DNA from: Gammaproteobacteria bacterium
GTDB taxonomy: Bacteria; Pseudomonadota; Gammaproteobacteria; DSM-19610
Assembly: GCA_015494295.1 (NCBI GenBank)
Contig: WGBO01000045.1
Coordinates: 1-64,000 of the forward strand
Direction of reading: 5' to 3'
DNA length: 64,000 nucleotides
Shown here: piece by piece, positions 36,618-48,430 of the stretch
Layout of the letters: the number at the start of each line of letters is the position of its first letter
How positions within the stretch are numbered: position 1 is the first letter of the stretch
The notes under the pieces: model-generated
Databases searched by the model: none
What the model saw: the letters and a program-made list of their open reading frames with translations, nothing else
What the model was told of the DNA's origin: nothing
Program-made: the position numbers and the translations under genes

Positions 36618-37700
36618 CTACAGTTCACACTTGGGATAGGAGCCCAGCACCTTGAGCATGGAAGCGCGCGCGGCCAGTTCCTCCAGCGCGGCGGCAACCG
36701 CCGGGTCCTCGCGGTGACCGTCGACGTCGAGGAAGAACACATAGTCCCACTTGCTCATGCGCGAGGGACGAGACTCGATCCGGGTCATGCTCACGCCATG
36801 GCGCGATACCGGTTCCAGCAGCGAATACAGCGCGCCGGCCTCGTTGTGCACGCTGACCATCAGCGAGGTCTTGTCCTTGCCGCTGGGTCCGACCTCCTGG
36901 TCGCCGACCACAAGGAAACGCGTGGTATTGCTGGGGTCGTCCTCGATATTGGCGGCGAGAATGTTCAGCGCATAGGTTTCCGCCGCCACGTCGCTGGCAA
37001 TGGCGGCCAGTTGCGGATCCCGCGCCGCCTGGCGCGCGGCCTCGGCGTTGCTGCTCACCGCCACCCGAGGCACGCCGGGCAGATTGGCGTCCAGCCATTC
37101 ACGGCACTGCGCCAGTGCCTGCTGGTGGGCGCGCACCGAACCGATACCCTCCAGCCCGTCGCCCTGCCCCAGCAACTGGTGGTGAATGCGCAGTTCCACG
37201 TCGCCGCAGATCTTCAGCGGGGAACGAATGAACATGTCCAGGGTGTGATTGATGGCGCCCTCGCTGGAGTTCTCCACCGGCACCACGCCAAAATCGGCGC
37301 CGCCGGCCTCCACCTCGCGGAAGATCTCGTCGATGGCGGACAGCGGCCTGAGCTTCACCGAGTGTCCGAAGTGCTTGAGCGCGGCAGCCTGGGTGAAGGT
37401 GCCCTCCGGCCCCAGGTAGGCAACCGTGAGCGGCTGCTCCAGCGCCAGGCAGGCCGACATGATCTCACGGAACAGGCGCACCACCTCGTCGTCGGGCAGC
37501 GGGCCCTGGTTGCGCTCGCGCACCCGCCGCAACACTTCCGCCTCGCGCTCGGGGCGGTAGAACACGGTATCGGCGTCCTCGCCGCGCTTGGCCTCGGCGA
37601 CCTGCTGGGCGCAGTGCGCGCGCTCGTTGAGCAGTGTCTGGATCTGCTCGTCGAGCGCGTCGATGCGTTTGCGCAGTTGCTCGAGTGTCGGCTGGCTCAT
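36618..37700 (-). CDS. pheA: Bifunctional chorismate mutase / prephenate dehydratase (P-protein)
   Basis: Three domains are visible in 360 residues: an AroQ chorismate mutase (1-90, LEQLRKRIDALDEQIQTLLNER), a prephenate dehydratase (about 92-270, VAYLGPEGTFTQAAALKHFG and later the TTRFLVVG end) and a C-terminal ACT domain (about 285-360, GALYSLLEPVSRHGVSMTRIESRPS) for phenylalanine feedback. It makes phenylpyruvate from chorismate. The start follows serA by one base. Confidence 0.97.
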   Translation of the reverse strand: MSQPTLEQLRKRIDALDEQIQTLLNERAHCAQQVAEAKRGEDADTVFYRPEREAEVLRRVRERNQGPLPDDEVVRLFREIMSACLALEQPLTVAYLGPEGTFTQAAALKHFGHSVKLRPLSAIDEIFREVEAGGADFGVVPVENSSEGAINHTLDMFIRSPLKICGDVELRIHHQLLGQGDGLEGIGSVRAHQQALAQCREWLDANLPGVPRVAVSSNAEAARQAARDPQLAAIASDVAAETYALNILAANIEDDPSNTTRFLVVGDQEVGPSGKDKTSLMVSVHNEAGALYSLLEPVSRHGVSMTRIESRPSRMSKWDYVFFLDVDGHREDPAVAAALEELAARASMLKVLGSYPKCEL

Positions 37701-37701
37701 G

Positions 37702-38877
37702 TCACTCCGTCGCCTGCAACACCCGCACCGACAGCACGCCCTCGGTGGCGGCGATCCTGTCCAGGCATTCCTGGCCGATTTCGTTTTCCACGTCGACCAG
37801 CGTGTAGGCCAGCTCACCGCGCGACTTATTGATCATGTCGACGATGTTCAGGCCGGCGTCGGCCAGCGCGGTGGAAATCTGGCCCAGCATGTTGGGCACG
37901 TTGGCGTTGACCACCGCCAGCCGGTACTCGCCGCCGCGCTTCATGTACAGCTTGGGGAAGTTCACCGAGTTGCGCACGTTGCCGTTCTCCAGGTAGTCAC
38001 GAACCTGGTCGGCGACCATGATGGCGCAATTCTCCTCGGCCTCGCGGGTGGAAGCGCCCAGGTGCGGCAGGGTGACCACGCGCGGGTGGTCCTTGAGCAG
38101 GTTGCTGGGGAAATCGCACACGTAGGCGTACACCTTGCCCGCGTCCAGCGCCCTGACCACCGCCTCGTCGTCGATGATGCCGTTGCGTGCAAAGTTGAGC
38201 AGAACCACGTTGTCGCGCATCAGGCGCAACCGTTCCTCGTTTATCATGTGTTTCGTGGCGTCCACCAGCGGCACGTGGAAGGTCACGAAATCGCTGCGCG
38301 CCAGCAGATCGTCGACACCGGCGGCCTGTTCCACGTCGGAGGACATCTGCCAGGCGCTCTGCACGGTAATCTCCGGGTCGTAGCCGATGACCTTCATGCC
38401 CAGCGCGTGCGCCGCGTTGGCCACCTGCACACCGATGGCGCCCAGGCCGATGACGCCCAGGGTGCGGCCCGGCAGTTCGAAGCCGGCGAAGTTCTTCTTG
38501 CCTGCCTCCACCTGCTTGCTGATCGCGGCGTCGTCGCCTTCCAGTCCGCGCGCGAATTCCCACGCCTGGCACAGGTTGCGCGCCGCGATCAACATGCCGG
38601 CGATGACCAGTTCCTTGACCGCGTTGGCGTTGGCGCCGGGGGCGTTGAATACCGGCACGCCGCGCTTGCTCATCTCCTCGACGGGAATGTTGTTGACACC
38701 GGCGCCGGCGCGGCCGATGGCCTTCACTGAATCCGGGATCGGCCAGTTGTGCATGTTGAAGGAGCGCAACAGGATGGCGTCCGGGCGCTGGATCTCGGAA
38801 GCGACCTCGTACTTGTCGCGCGGCAGCCGTTCCAGGCCGGCAACGGAAATGTTGTTCAGGGTGAGAATCTTGTACAT
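37702..38877 (-). CDS. serA: D-3-phosphoglycerate dehydrogenase
   Basis: SerA starts serine synthesis. The 391-residue protein has TLGVIGLGAIGVQVANAAHALGMKVIGYDP (NAD loop; here a G-x-G-x-x-G), active-site pieces NFARNGIIDD and LPHLGASTREAEENCA (His), and an ACT domain from about residue 318. It lacks the extra domain of the long type. The ATG at 38,875-38,877 is the family start. Having serA between serC and pheA makes a serC-serA-pheA order; in many relatives serA is elsewhere. Confidence 0.95.
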   Translation of the reverse strand: MYKILTLNNISVAGLERLPRDKYEVASEIQRPDAILLRSFNMHNWPIPDSVKAIGRAGAGVNNIPVEEMSKRGVPVFNAPGANANAVKELVIAGMLIAARNLCQAWEFARGLEGDDAAISKQVEAGKKNFAGFELPGRTLGVIGLGAIGVQVANAAHALGMKVIGYDPEITVQSAWQMSSDVEQAAGVDDLLARSDFVTFHVPLVDATKHMINEERLRLMRDNVVLLNFARNGIIDDEAVVRALDAGKVYAYVCDFPSNLLKDHPRVVTLPHLGASTREAEENCAIMVADQVRDYLENGNVRNSVNFPKLYMKRGGEYRLAVVNANVPNMLGQISTALADAGLNIVDMINKSRGELAYTLVDVENEIGQECLDRIAATEGVLSVRVLQATE

Positions 38878-38900
38878 GTGTCGTCGTCCAGGCTGTGCGG

Positions 38901-39983
38901 TTAACCGTGGCGCTTCTCGAAGTCGCCCATGAAGTCGATCAGCGCGGCCACGCCCTCTTCCGGCATGGCATTGTAGATGCTGGCGCGCATGCCGCCCACC
39001 GAGCGGTGGCCCTTGAGCGTGACCAGCCCGGCGTCCTTCGCCTCGGCCAGGAAGGTCGCGTCGAGTTCCGGGTCGGCCAGGGTGAAGGGCACGTTCATCC
39101 ACGAGCGGCAGTCCGGGTCGACCGGGTTGCTGTAGAAGTCCGAGTCGTCGATCGCCTTGTACAGGGCGCTGGCCTTGCGGTGGTTGACCATGGAAATGGC
39201 TTCCAGGCCGCCCTTGTCCTTCAGCCACTGGAATACCAGGCCCGCCAGGTACCAGCCATAGGTCGGCGGGGTGTTGTACATGGAACCGTTGGCGGCGTGA
39301 ATGGCGTAGTCGAACATGACCGGCTGGCCCTCGACCGGTTGCCCGATCAGGTCGTCGCGCACGATCACCACGGTCAGGCCCGCCGGGCCGATGTTCTTCT
39401 GCGCGCCGGCGTAGATCACGCCATAGCGGCTGACGTCAATCGGCCGCGACAGGATGGTGGAGGACATGTCCGCCACCAGCGGCACGTCGCCAACATCGGG
39501 GATCCAGTGGAACTCCACGCCACCGATGGTTTCATTGGGCGTGTAGTGGACGTAGGCGGCATCCTTGTCCAGCGCCCAGCCCGAAGGATCGGGAATGGTG
39601 GTGAAGTTGTCGCCCTCGGAACTGGCCGCGACGTTGACCTCGCAGTAACGCTTGCCCTCGGCGATGGCCTTCTTGCCCCAGGCGCCGGTCCAGATGTAGT
39701 CGGCCTTGCGCTTGCCGCGCAGCAGGTTGATCGGCACCATGGCGAACTGGCTGGACGCGCCGCCCTGCAGGAACAGCACCTTGTAGTTGTCGGGGATCTT
39801 CATCAGTTCGCGCAGGTCGGCCTCGGCCTGTTCCGCGATGGACATGAATTCCTTGCCGCGGTGGCTCATCTCCATGACCGACATGTGACTGCCGTTCCAG
39901 TCGATCAGTTCATCGCGCGCGCGCTCCAGCACTTCGGCGGGTAACACCGCGGGACCGGCACTGAAGTTGTAGACCTTCGACAT
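38901..39983 (-). CDS. serC: Phosphoserine aminotransferase
   Basis: The 360-residue PLP enzyme has [44 protein letters not shown], and [21 protein letters not shown] with the Schiff-base lysine, then [16 protein letters not shown] at the end. It aminates 3-phosphohydroxypyruvate, the step after SerA. It also serves pyridoxal synthesis. It lies between gyrA and serA on the same strand. Confidence 0.98.
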   Translation of the reverse strand: MSKVYNFSAGPAVLPAEVLERARDELIDWNGSHMSVMEMSHRGKEFMSIAEQAEADLRELMKIPDNYKVLFLQGGASSQFAMVPINLLRGKRKADYIWTGAWGKKAIAEGKRYCEVNVAASSEGDNFTTIPDPSGWALDKDAAYVHYTPNETIGGVEFHWIPDVGDVPLVADMSSTILSRPIDVSRYGVIYAGAQKNIGPAGLTVVIVRDDLIGQPVEGQPVMFDYAIHAANGSMYNTPPTYGWYLAGLVFQWLKDKGGLEAISMVNHRKASALYKAIDDSDFYSNPVDPDCRSWMNVPFTLADPELDATFLAEAKDAGLVTLKGHRSVGGMRASIYNAMPEEGVAALIDFMGDFEKRHG

Positions 39984-40019
39984 GCTCGTTGACTCCTGCT
40001 TGATTCCGGAAAAAATGGT

Positions 40020-42587
40020 TCAGGCGTCGTCGCCGTCCGAGGCGCCATTGTCCTCGTCGTCGGCGCCGACGTCGGCGATCGGCTCGATCCCGACCAGCGT
40101 CTCGCCCTCGTGCAGCTTGATCAGACGCACGCCCTGCGTGTTGCGGCCCATCACCGACACCTCGGCGACGCGGGTGCGCACCAGCGTGCCGCTATTACTG
40201 ATCAGCATGAACTCGTCATCGTCCTGAACCAGCGCGGCGCCGACCACCTGGCCGTTGCGCCCGGTCACCTGGATGGAGATGACGCCCTGACCGCCGCGAC
40301 CGTGCACCGGGTACTCGGATACCGGGGTGCGCTTGCCGTAGCCGTGCTCGGTGGCGGTCAGCACCGTGCCCTCGCTGACGATGATCAGCGCGATCACCCG
40401 CTGCTCCGGCCCCAGGCGGATGCCGCGCACGCCGCAGGCGGTACGGCCCATGGGCCGTACGTCGGTTTCGTGGAAACGGATGGCCTTGCCGACGTTGCTG
40501 AACAACATCACGTCGTTGCCGCCGTCGGTGAGGGCTACGTTCACCAGGTAGTCGTCCTCCCGCAGGTCGACGGCGATGATGCCGTTGCTGCGCGGACGCG
40601 AGAAATCGGATAGCGGGGTTTTCTTCACCGTGCCCTGCGCGGTCACCATGAACACGAAACGGTCCTCGGGGAACTCGCGCACCGGCAACACCGCGTTGAT
40701 GCGTTCACCGGACTCCAGCGGCAGCAGGTTGACGATGGGCTTGCCGCGCGCGGTGCGCCCGGCCTGCGGCAACTGGTACACCTTGAGCCAGTAGGCCTTG
40801 CCGCGGCTGCTGAAGCACAGGATGGTGTCGTGAGTGCTGGCCACGAACAGCTTGTCGATGAAGTCCTCTTCCTTGACCCGGGTCGCCGCCTTGCCGCGGC
40901 CGCCGCGCCGCTGCGCGCGATAGTCTGACAATGGCTGCGACTTGGCGTAACCGTGGTGCGACAGGGTCACCACCACGTCTTCCTCGGTGATCAGATCTTC
41001 CAGCGTCAGGTCGAGATGGTCGGTGAGGATCTCGGTGCGGCGCTCGTCGCCGTAGGCCTCGAGGACAGTCTGCAACTCCTCGCGGATCACCTGCATCAGG
41101 CGGTCGGGGTTGTTGAGAATGTCGAGCAGGTCGTCGATGCGCTCGATCAATTCCTTGTATTCATCGACGATCTTGTCCTGCTCCAGCCCGGTGAGCTGGT
41201 GCAGCCGCAGGTCGAGGATGGCCTGGGCCTGGGTCTCGGACAGGCGGTACAGGTCGCCGTGGAAACCGAACTCCTCCGCCAGGCCGTCCGGCCGCGAGGC
41301 GGTGGCGCCGGCGCGCGCCAGCAGGTCGCCGACCATGCCAGGCGTCCACTCGCGGCGCACCAGCTCGGCACGCGCCTCGGCGCGGCTGCTGGACGACTTG
41401 ATCAGCGCGATGACTTCGTCGATGTTGGCCAGCGCCACCGCCAGGCCTTCCAACACGTGCGCCCGTTCGCGCGCCTTGCGCAACTCGAACACGGTGCGCC
41501 GGGTAACCACGTCGCGGCGGTGGCGGATGAAGGCTTCGAGAATCTGCTTGAGGTTCAGCAGGCGCGGCTGACCATCGACCAGCGCGACCATGTTGATGCC
41601 GAACACGGTCTGCATCTGGGTCTGCTGGTAAAGGTTGTTGAGCACCACCTCGGCCACCTCGCCACGCTTCAGCTCGATGACCATGCGCATGCCTTCCTTG
41701 TCCGATTCGTCGCGCAGGTTGGAAATGCCCTCGATCTTCTTGTCCTTGACCAGTTCGGCGATCTTCTCCAGCAGGCGCGCCTTGTTCACCTGGTAGGGCA
41801 GCTCGGTGACCACGATCGACTGCTTGCTGCCCTCCTCGCCCTCGACGTGGCTGCGCGCGCGGATATGCACCCGGCCACGACCGGTGTGGTAGGCCTCGTG
41901 AATACCGCGCACACCGTTGATGATGGCGGCGGTGGGGAAATCCGGGCCCGGAATGATCTCCATCAGTTCCTTGATGCTGAGGTCCGGATTGTCGATCAGC
42001 GCGATACAGGCGTTGACCACCTCGGTGAGATTGTGCGGCGGGATATTGGTCGCCATGCCCACCGCGATGCCGGCGGAACCGTTGACCAGCAGGTTGGGAA
42101 TGCGCGTCGGCAGGACCGAGGGCTCGTGCTCGGATTCGTCGTAGTTGGGAACGAAGTCGACGGTTTCCTTGTCGAGGTCGGCCAGCAGTTCGTGCGCGAT
42201 CTTCGACATGCGCACTTCGGTGTAACGCATGGCGGCCGGCGAATCGCCGTCCACCGAACCGAAGTTGCCCTGGCCGTCGATCAGCATGTAGCGCAGCGAG
42301 AACGGCTGCGCCATGCGCACGATGGTGTCGTAGACGGCGGTGTCGCCGTGCGGGTGATATTTACCGATAACGTCGCCGACCACGCGCGCCGATTTCTTGT
42401 AGGGCTTGTTCCAGTCGTTGCCGAGCACGCTCATCGCGTAGAGCACGCGGCGGTGCACCGGCTTCAGGCCGTCGCGCACGTCCGGCAGGGCGCGCCCGAC
42501 AATGACGCTCATGGCATAGTCGAGATACGACTGCCGCATCTCGTCTTCCAGATTGACCGGAAGCACTTCTTTGGCAAATTCGGACAT
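40020..42587 (-). CDS. gyrA: DNA gyrase subunit A
   Basis: GyrA cuts and rejoins DNA in the gyrase tetramer. Of 855 residues the N-terminal half has the [21 protein letters not shown] and the catalytic-tyrosine segment [10 protein letters not shown]; the C-terminal half has six beta-pinwheel blades including the GyrA box QRRGGRGK and an acidic tail. The ATG at 42,585-42,587 is used (a TTG three codons upstream extends the frame). Threonine occupies the position of Escherichia coli Ser83, as in wild-type Pseudomonas, so it need not mean quinolone resistance. Confidence 0.98.
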   Translation of the reverse strand: MSEFAKEVLPVNLEDEMRQSYLDYAMSVIVGRALPDVRDGLKPVHRRVLYAMSVLGNDWNKPYKKSARVVGDVIGKYHPHGDTAVYDTIVRMAQPFSLRYMLIDGQGNFGSVDGDSPAAMRYTEVRMSKIAHELLADLDKETVDFVPNYDESEHEPSVLPTRIPNLLVNGSAGIAVGMATNIPPHNLTEVVNACIALIDNPDLSIKELMEIIPGPDFPTAAIINGVRGIHEAYHTGRGRVHIRARSHVEGEEGSKQSIVVTELPYQVNKARLLEKIAELVKDKKIEGISNLRDESDKEGMRMVIELKRGEVAEVVLNNLYQQTQMQTVFGINMVALVDGQPRLLNLKQILEAFIRHRRDVVTRRTVFELRKARERAHVLEGLAVALANIDEVIALIKSSSSRAEARAELVRREWTPGMVGDLLARAGATASRPDGLAEEFGFHGDLYRLSETQAQAILDLRLHQLTGLEQDKIVDEYKELIERIDDLLDILNNPDRLMQVIREELQTVLEAYGDERRTEILTDHLDLTLEDLITEEDVVVTLSHHGYAKSQPLSDYRAQRRGGRGKAATRVKEEDFIDKLFVASTHDTILCFSSRGKAYWLKVYQLPQAGRTARGKPIVNLLPLESGERINAVLPVREFPEDRFVFMVTAQGTVKKTPLSDFSRPRSNGIIAVDLREDDYLVNVALTDGGNDVMLFSNVGKAIRFHETDVRPMGRTACGVRGIRLGPEQRVIALIIVSEGTVLTATEHGYGKRTPVSEYPVHGRGGQGVISIQVTGRNGQVVGAALVQDDDEFMLISNSGTLVRTRVAEVSVMGRNTQGVRLIKLHEGETLVGIEPIADVGADDEDNGASDGDDA

Positions 42588-42856
42588 GAATCTCAACCCG
42601 TGAACCGGCCGGGCGGCCGGCTCCGTTTTATGTGATTGCGAGGCGCATCCGGGCGGTCTGGCAACGCCCCGAAGCGGCTAAAACGTCGATCTTACCACAC
42701 CCTGCCCCACCACTGCATCCGCGCAATCCGGCCTCAGAACGGCTGTGAGAGCGTCTCAGGGCAAGGGCGTCAAATTCCCGCCTTTGGCGAGCGGGAACTC
42801 CGGGAGACCACGGGAAGCCTCCGGACGACAGGGCGAAACCGCCGCGAGCGACCGGC

Positions 42857-43897
<1,041 letters not shown>

Positions 43898-43976
43898 GCT
43901 GTTCGGGTTCCTCGAAGTCCGGCGGCAACCGCCATGGACAATTGTACAGACTGGTACGGCTTGCATTCCGGCCGGT

Positions 43977-44005
43977 TTGGCACTTTACTGGACACTCCCT
44001 ACAAA
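43977..44005 (+). promoter_or_regulatory. Candidate sigma-70 promoter for mscS
   Basis: TTGGCA at 43,977-43,982 and TACAAA at 44,000-44,005 are 17 bases apart, about 52 bases before the mscS ATG. The -35 is four of six to consensus and the -10 four of six. The mtnA gene diverges from the same gap. Confidence 0.4.
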
Positions 44006-44056
44006 AATAAATGGTAAGCCCGCCTGACCTGCTTGCCCGAAGCCGAGGAGTTCAAC

Positions 44057-44887
44057 ATGGAATCGATCGATATCGCCGAGCTGGGCAACCCCGACCTGGT
44101 ACAGACGCTGCTCATCCCCTGGGCCATCCAGATCGCTATCGCCGTCGCAATCTTCGTCATTGGCCGCTGGGTCGCGCAGTGGCTGACCGGCCTGACCCGC
44201 AAACTGATGACGAAGTCGAAGCTGGACGGCATGCTGGTCAACTTCGTCGGCAACCTGGTCTACACCGTGTTGCTGCTGGTGGTGGTGATGGCCTCGCTCG
44301 ATCAGCTCGGCATCGAAACCACCTCGCTGCTGGCCATCTTCGGCGCCGCCGGCCTGGCCGTCGGCCTGGCCCTCAAGGACTCTCTGGCCAACTTCTCCTC
44401 GGGTGTGATGATCATCCTGTTCCGGCCTTTCAAGGTTGGCGACTTCATCGAGGCCGCCGGCGTCTCCGGCACCGTCGAGGAAGTACGCATCTTCGCCACC
44501 ATCCTGCGCACCGGCGACAACCGCGAGATCATCATCCCCAACAGCCAGATCTACGGCGGCACCATCACCAACTACTCGGCGCGCGCCACCCGCCGCGTCG
44601 ACCTGGTATTCGGCATCGGCTACGACGATGACATCGCCAGGGCCAAGCAGATCATCAACGACATCATGAAAAACGACGAGCGCATCCTCGCCGAGCCCGA
44701 ACCGGCAGTCGCAATGGCCGAACTCGCCGACAGCAGCGTCAACTTCAACGTGCGCCCCTGGGTCAAAAGCGGCGACTACTGGGCCGTGCGCGCCGACCTG
44801 CTGGAAAAGGTCAAACTCGCCTTCGACGCCGAAGGCATCAGCATCCCCTACCCCCAACAGGACATCCACCTCCACAAAGCCGACTGA
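44057..44887 (+). CDS. mscS: Small-conductance mechanosensitive channel (MscS family)
   Basis: This 276-residue inner-membrane channel opens on osmotic downshock. It has three membrane helices (about residues 18-42, 60-85, 90-115), with the pore helix GAAGLAVGLALKDSLANFSSGVMI carrying the Gly/Ala packing of MscS TM3, then the VGDFIEAAGVSGTVEEV and IPNSQIYGGTITNYS beta-domain signatures. GAGGAG six bases before the ATG at 44,057 fixes the start. Length is near the 286 residues of the Escherichia coli protein. Confidence 0.93.
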   Translation: MESIDIAELGNPDLVQTLLIPWAIQIAIAVAIFVIGRWVAQWLTGLTRKLMTKSKLDGMLVNFVGNLVYTVLLLVVVMASLDQLGIETTSLLAIFGAAGLAVGLALKDSLANFSSGVMIILFRPFKVGDFIEAAGVSGTVEEVRIFATILRTGDNREIIIPNSQIYGGTITNYSARATRRVDLVFGIGYDDDIARAKQIINDIMKNDERILAEPEPAVAMAELADSSVNFNVRPWVKSGDYWAVRADLLEKVKLAFDAEGISIPYPQQDIHLHKAD

Positions 44888-44891
44888 AAAA

Positions 44892-44920
44892 TGCCTCCGC
44901 CCCCTTTTCGGGGGGGAGAG
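44892..44920 (+). terminator. GC-rich hairpin between mscS and the deaminase gene
   Basis: A run of C residues and a run of G residues flank TTTT, starting about five bases after the mscS stop. The hairpin is imperfect, and no T-run follows on the plus strand; only a TTATACT sequence, a possible -10 box for the next gene, does. Termination here is uncertain. Confidence 0.3.
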
Positions 44921-44959
44921 GTTATACTGCGGGCTTTGGAACCGGGACAAGCGAAATAA

Positions 44960-46288
44960 ATGCGACAGACCGAATTGCTGATCCATGCCCGCTGGATCAT
45001 TCCGGTGTCGGCCGGGGACCCGGTGCTGGACTACCATAGCCTGGCCGTCGATGAAGACCGCATTACCGCGATATTGCCAACCCAGGAAGCGCGTTCGTCG
45101 CTGCAGGCAAGGACGACCGTCGAGCTGGGCGAAAGCGCGCTGATACCGGGGCTGGTCAACGCCCACACCCACGCGGCCATGTCGCTGTTGCGCGGTGTTG
45201 CCGACGACCTGCCGCTGATGGAATGGCTGCAACAGCACATCTGGCCGGCGGAACAGCAATGGGTCAACGAACAGTTCGTGCACGACGGCACGCAACTCGC
45301 CATCGCCGAAATGCTGCGCGGCGGCACGACCTGTTTCAACGACATGTATTTCTTTCCCGAAGTCACCGCCCGGGTGGCGGCTGGCTGTTTCATGCGCGCC
45401 TGCACCGGCATGATCCTGATCGATTTCCCGACCCGCTACGCCGAAGGCCCGGACGAGTATTTCGCCAAGGGCCTGGCGCTGCGCGATGAATACATGCACC
45501 ACCCGCTGGTGAGCCAGGCGTTCGCGCCACACGCGCCATACAGCGTCTCGGACGATGTATTGCGCAAGGCGCAGATGCTGGCCGACGAACTCGATGTACG
45601 CATTCACATGCACCTGCACGAAACAGCGGGCGAAGTGGACGAGGCGCTGCGCAAGGATGGCAGGCGGCCGCTGGCGCGGCTCGCGGATCTCGGCCTGCTG
45701 TCGCCGGCGCTGACGGCGGTGCACATGACCCAACTCGAGGAGCCGGAGATCGCGCAACTCGCCGAAAGCGGCGCCAGCGTGGTGCACTGCCCCGAATCCA
45801 ACCTGAAACTCGCCAGCGGTTTCTGCCCGGTTCAGAAACTGATAGACGCCGGCGTCAACGTGGCGCTCGGCACCGACGGGGCGGCCAGCAACAACGACCT
45901 GGACATGCCGGGCGAAATGCGCAGCGCGGCCCTGCTGGGCAAGGCCGTGGCCGGCGACGCCAGCGCCCTGCCGGCCCGACAGTTGCTGCGCATGGCCACC
46001 ATCAACGGCGCCAGGGCGCTGGGCCTGGCCGGGCACACCGGTTCGCTGGAGCCCGGCAAGTGGGCGGACATCGCCGCTGTCGACCTCAATACGCCGGAAT
46101 GCCAGCCGGTCTACGATCCGGTTTCGCAGATCGTGTACAGCGCCGGCCGCGAACAAATCAGCCACGTGTGGGTGGCGGGCCGGCCGCTGTTGCGCGAGCG
46201 CCAGCTCACCCATCTCGACATCGACGAACTGCTGGGCCGGGTGCGCGGCTGGCAGACCCGCATCGCGGCAGGTGAAGCCGGCCGCTGA
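44960..46288 (+). CDS. mtaD: 5-methylthioadenosine/S-adenosylhomocysteine deaminase (amidohydrolase)
   Basis: The 442-residue TIM-barrel amidohydrolase has [21 protein letters not shown] (metal-binding HxH), [26 protein letters not shown] and [18 protein letters not shown] (metal Asp), the set found in MtaD/SsnA/TRZ-ATZ proteins. MTA/SAH deaminases deaminate MTA to methylthioinosine. With mtnA close by, MTA salvage is the likely role; guanine or chlorohydrolase-type activity is the alternative. Confidence 0.85.
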   Translation: MRQTELLIHARWIIPVSAGDPVLDYHSLAVDEDRITAILPTQEARSSLQARTTVELGESALIPGLVNAHTHAAMSLLRGVADDLPLMEWLQQHIWPAEQQWVNEQFVHDGTQLAIAEMLRGGTTCFNDMYFFPEVTARVAAGCFMRACTGMILIDFPTRYAEGPDEYFAKGLALRDEYMHHPLVSQAFAPHAPYSVSDDVLRKAQMLADELDVRIHMHLHETAGEVDEALRKDGRRPLARLADLGLLSPALTAVHMTQLEEPEIAQLAESGASVVHCPESNLKLASGFCPVQKLIDAGVNVALGTDGAASNNDLDMPGEMRSAALLGKAVAGDASALPARQLLRMATINGARALGLAGHTGSLEPGKWADIAAVDLNTPECQPVYDPVSQIVYSAGREQISHVWVAGRPLLRERQLTHLDIDELLGRVRGWQTRIAAGEAGR

Positions 46289-46307
46289 TTCCGGTATCTT
46301 GCACACC

Positions 46308-47018
46308 ATGAACGACACCAGCCCCAATGTCGACGCCGCCGAAATCCACAAGTTCGAGGCACTCGCCTCGCGCTGGTGGGATCCCGACAGCGAGTTCAAG
46401 CCGCTGCACGACATCAACCCGCTGCGCATCGACTACATCGACGAACGCGCTCCGCTGTCCGGCAGCACGGTCATCGATGTCGGCTGTGGCGGCGGCTTGC
46501 TGTCCGAGGGCATGGCGTTGCGCGGCGCCCGCGTCACCGGCATCGACATGGGCGAGGCGCCGCTCACGGTGGCACGCCTGCACCAGCACGAATCCGGCGT
46601 GGAGGTCGACTATCAACGCATCACCGCGGAGGAGATGGCGAGCCGGCACCCGGGCGCCTTCGACACCGTGACCTGCCTGGAGATGCTGGAACACGTCCCC
46701 GACCCCGCCTCGGTAATCCAGGCCTGCGCCACCCTGGTCAGGCCCGGCGGCAACGTGTTCTTCTCGACCATCAACCGAAACCCGCGCGCCTACGTGATGG
46801 CTATCGTCGGCGCCGAATACGTGCTGCGCATGTTGCCGCGCGGCACCCATGACTACCGCAAGTTCATCCGTCCCTCGGAAATGGAACGCTGGGCCCGCCA
46901 GGCGGACCTGGAACTGCGCGAACTGACCGGCATGTCCTACAACCCCCTGAGCTGCGAGTACCGGCTCGGCGACGACGTCGGCGTCAACTACCTCGCCTGG
47001 TTCCGGAAACCAGACTGA
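46308..47018 (+). CDS. ubiG: Ubiquinone biosynthesis O-methyltransferase
   Basis: UbiG performs both O-methylations in ubiquinone synthesis. The 236-residue protein begins with the family-typical [30 protein letters not shown], followed by [16 protein letters not shown] (SAM motif I), [13 protein letters not shown] and [12 protein letters not shown]. The ATG at 46,308 is the usual start; an in-frame GTG upstream overlaps the deaminase gene. A phosphatase gene follows two bases later, an order also seen in pseudomonads. Confidence 0.97.
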   Translation: MNDTSPNVDAAEIHKFEALASRWWDPDSEFKPLHDINPLRIDYIDERAPLSGSTVIDVGCGGGLLSEGMALRGARVTGIDMGEAPLTVARLHQHESGVEVDYQRITAEEMASRHPGAFDTVTCLEMLEHVPDPASVIQACATLVRPGGNVFFSTINRNPRAYVMAIVGAEYVLRMLPRGTHDYRKFIRPSEMERWARQADLELRELTGMSYNPLSCEYRLGDDVGVNYLAWFRKPD

Positions 47019-47020
47019 AC

Positions 47021-47707
47021 ATGCTCGCATCCGCCAGCACCGTGCTGTTCGATCTGGACGGCACCCTGCTCGACACCGCACCCGACCTGGCCGCCGCCCT
47101 CAACGCCACGCTGCAACTCAACGGCCGCGAGCCGCTGCCCTATGAGCGCATCCGCCCGGTGGTGTCGCACGGCGGCAAGGCGCTCATCGAACTCGGTTTC
47201 GGGCTGGACCCGCAGCACCCCGATTTCAAGCCGCTGCGCAAGCAACTGCTGGACCTGTACCAGGCCAACATTGCGGTGGAAACGCGCCTGTTTCCCGGCA
47301 TGGACGAGGTGCTGGACAGCCTGGAACAGCGCGGCATCCGCTGGGGGATCGTCACCAACAAGCCCGGCTGGCTGACCGACCCCCTGCTCGATGCGCTGCA
47401 ACTGTCTGCGCGCGCCGCCTGCGTGGTGTCGGGCGACACCCTGCCGGAACGCAAGCCGCACCCGGCCCCCCTGCTGCATGCCTGCCGGCTGGCAGGCTGC
47501 AGCCCCGCCGAGGCGCTGTACGTGGGCGATGCCGAGCGCGACATCGAGGCCGGCCGCAATGCCGGCATGCGAACCCTGGTGGCGCTGTTCGGCTACCTCA
47601 TGGAACACGACCAGCCGGCGCGCTGGGGCGCCGACGCGCTGATCGAAAAACCCGCCGACATACTGGACTACCTCGCCGGCGCGGCGCCGCGCCGGGGAAC
47701 CGGATAA
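47021..47707 (+). CDS. mupP: HAD-family phosphatase, MupP/Gph type
   Basis: The 228-residue HAD hydrolase has LFDLDGTLLDTAPDLAAALN (nucleophile Asp), IVTNKPGWLT and VGDAERDIEAGRNAGM (motifs II-IV). By family it could be phosphoglycolate phosphatase (Gph), but direct placement after ubiG, two bases apart, is the arrangement of pseudomonad mupP, the N-acetylmuramic acid 6-phosphate phosphatase of peptidoglycan recycling. The symbol is based on that context. Confidence 0.75.
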   Translation: MLASASTVLFDLDGTLLDTAPDLAAALNATLQLNGREPLPYERIRPVVSHGGKALIELGFGLDPQHPDFKPLRKQLLDLYQANIAVETRLFPGMDEVLDSLEQRGIRWGIVTNKPGWLTDPLLDALQLSARAACVVSGDTLPERKPHPAPLLHACRLAGCSPAEALYVGDAERDIEAGRNAGMRTLVALFGYLMEHDQPARWGADALIEKPADILDYLAGAAPRRGTG

Positions 47708-47722
47708 CAGGAAAACGCCACC

Positions 47723-48430
47723 GTGATACCCCTTCACGACGACAATCCCACACAAATCACCCCCTGGGTCACCATCAGCCTCATCGTCATCTGCGTGCTG
47801 GTGTTCTTCTGGCAACTGTCACTGGGCAACCGCGTGGAACTGGCGGTCTACAGCCTGGGCATGATCCCCGCGGTGGTGTTCGGCGGCAAGGAACTGCTGC
47901 CGGAACTCAGCCTGGTGCCGGAATGGATGACGATTTTCACCTCCATGTTCCTGCACGGGGGCTGGATGCACCTGATCGGCAACATGCTGTATCTGTGGAT
48001 CTTCGGCAACAATATCGAGGACGCCATGGGGCACGGCCGCTTCATCGTCTTCTACCTGCTGTGCGGAGTGTTCGCGGTACTGGCCCAGGCGTTGCCCAAC
48101 CCGGACTCCACCATTCCCATGATCGGCGCCAGCGGCGCCATCTCGGGGGTGCTCGGCGCCTACCTGCTGCTCTACCCGCATGCGCGGGTGCTGGTGGGCA
48201 TCCCCTTCGGCTTCTACCTGCACACTGTCTACATCCCCGCCGGGTTGGTGCTGGGATTCTGGTTCGTGATGCAGTTGATCAGTTCCGCCGGCAGCAGCGG
48301 CGAGGGCGGAGGCGTGGCCTTCGGCGCCCATATCGGCGGCTTTATTGCCGGCATGGCGCTGATCCCGCTGTTCAAGCACCGGCACATCCCGCTGCTGCCG
48401 AAACGGCGGGAGCCGCCCTCCTACAGGTAG
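47723..48430 (+). CDS. Rhomboid-family intramembrane serine protease
   Basis: Of 235 residues most lie in about six to seven membrane helices. FLHGGWMHLIGNMLYLW (oxyanion region), IGASGAISGVLGAY (catalytic Ser) and GAHIGGFIAGM (catalytic His) give a full catalytic set, so it should be active. It starts at GTG 15 bases after the phosphatase gene, with AGGA upstream. It cleaves membrane proteins of unknown identity. It is tail-to-tail with the next gene, overlapping it by ten bases. Confidence 0.9.
   Translation: MIPLHDDNPTQITPWVTISLIVICVLVFFWQLSLGNRVELAVYSLGMIPAVVFGGKELLPELSLVPEWMTIFTSMFLHGGWMHLIGNMLYLWIFGNNIEDAMGHGRFIVFYLLCGVFAVLAQALPNPDSTIPMIGASGAISGVLGAYLLLYPHARVLVGIPFGFYLHTVYIPAGLVLGFWFVMQLISSAGSSGEGGGVAFGAHIGGFIAGMALIPLFKHRHIPLLPKRREPPSYR

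Noticed and set aside
42300..42360. Quinolone-resistance substitution in GyrA
   Set aside because: The residue at Escherichia coli position 83 is Thr, but Thr is the wild-type residue in other gammaproteobacteria such as Pseudomonas aeruginosa.
42601..42624. GC-rich palindrome in the gyrA leader as terminator or attenuator
   Set aside because: The stem is only six base pairs of GC-rich sequence and no U-tract follows in the gyrA direction; chance is likely in this composition.
40953..42635. Plus-strand open frame of 560 codons opposite gyrA
   Set aside because: Shadow of gyrA; amino-acid composition (H, D, R, Q, V rich) is typical of antisense translation.
43898..44056. SAM riboswitch upstream of mtnA
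   Set aside because: The 159-base divergent gap has no SAM-type junction or terminator hairpin that I can fold; only small palindromes.
43985..46429. 814-codon minus-strand open frame across mscS and the deaminase gene
   Set aside because: It spans two well-supported plus-strand genes and their gap, with repetitive composition and no motif.
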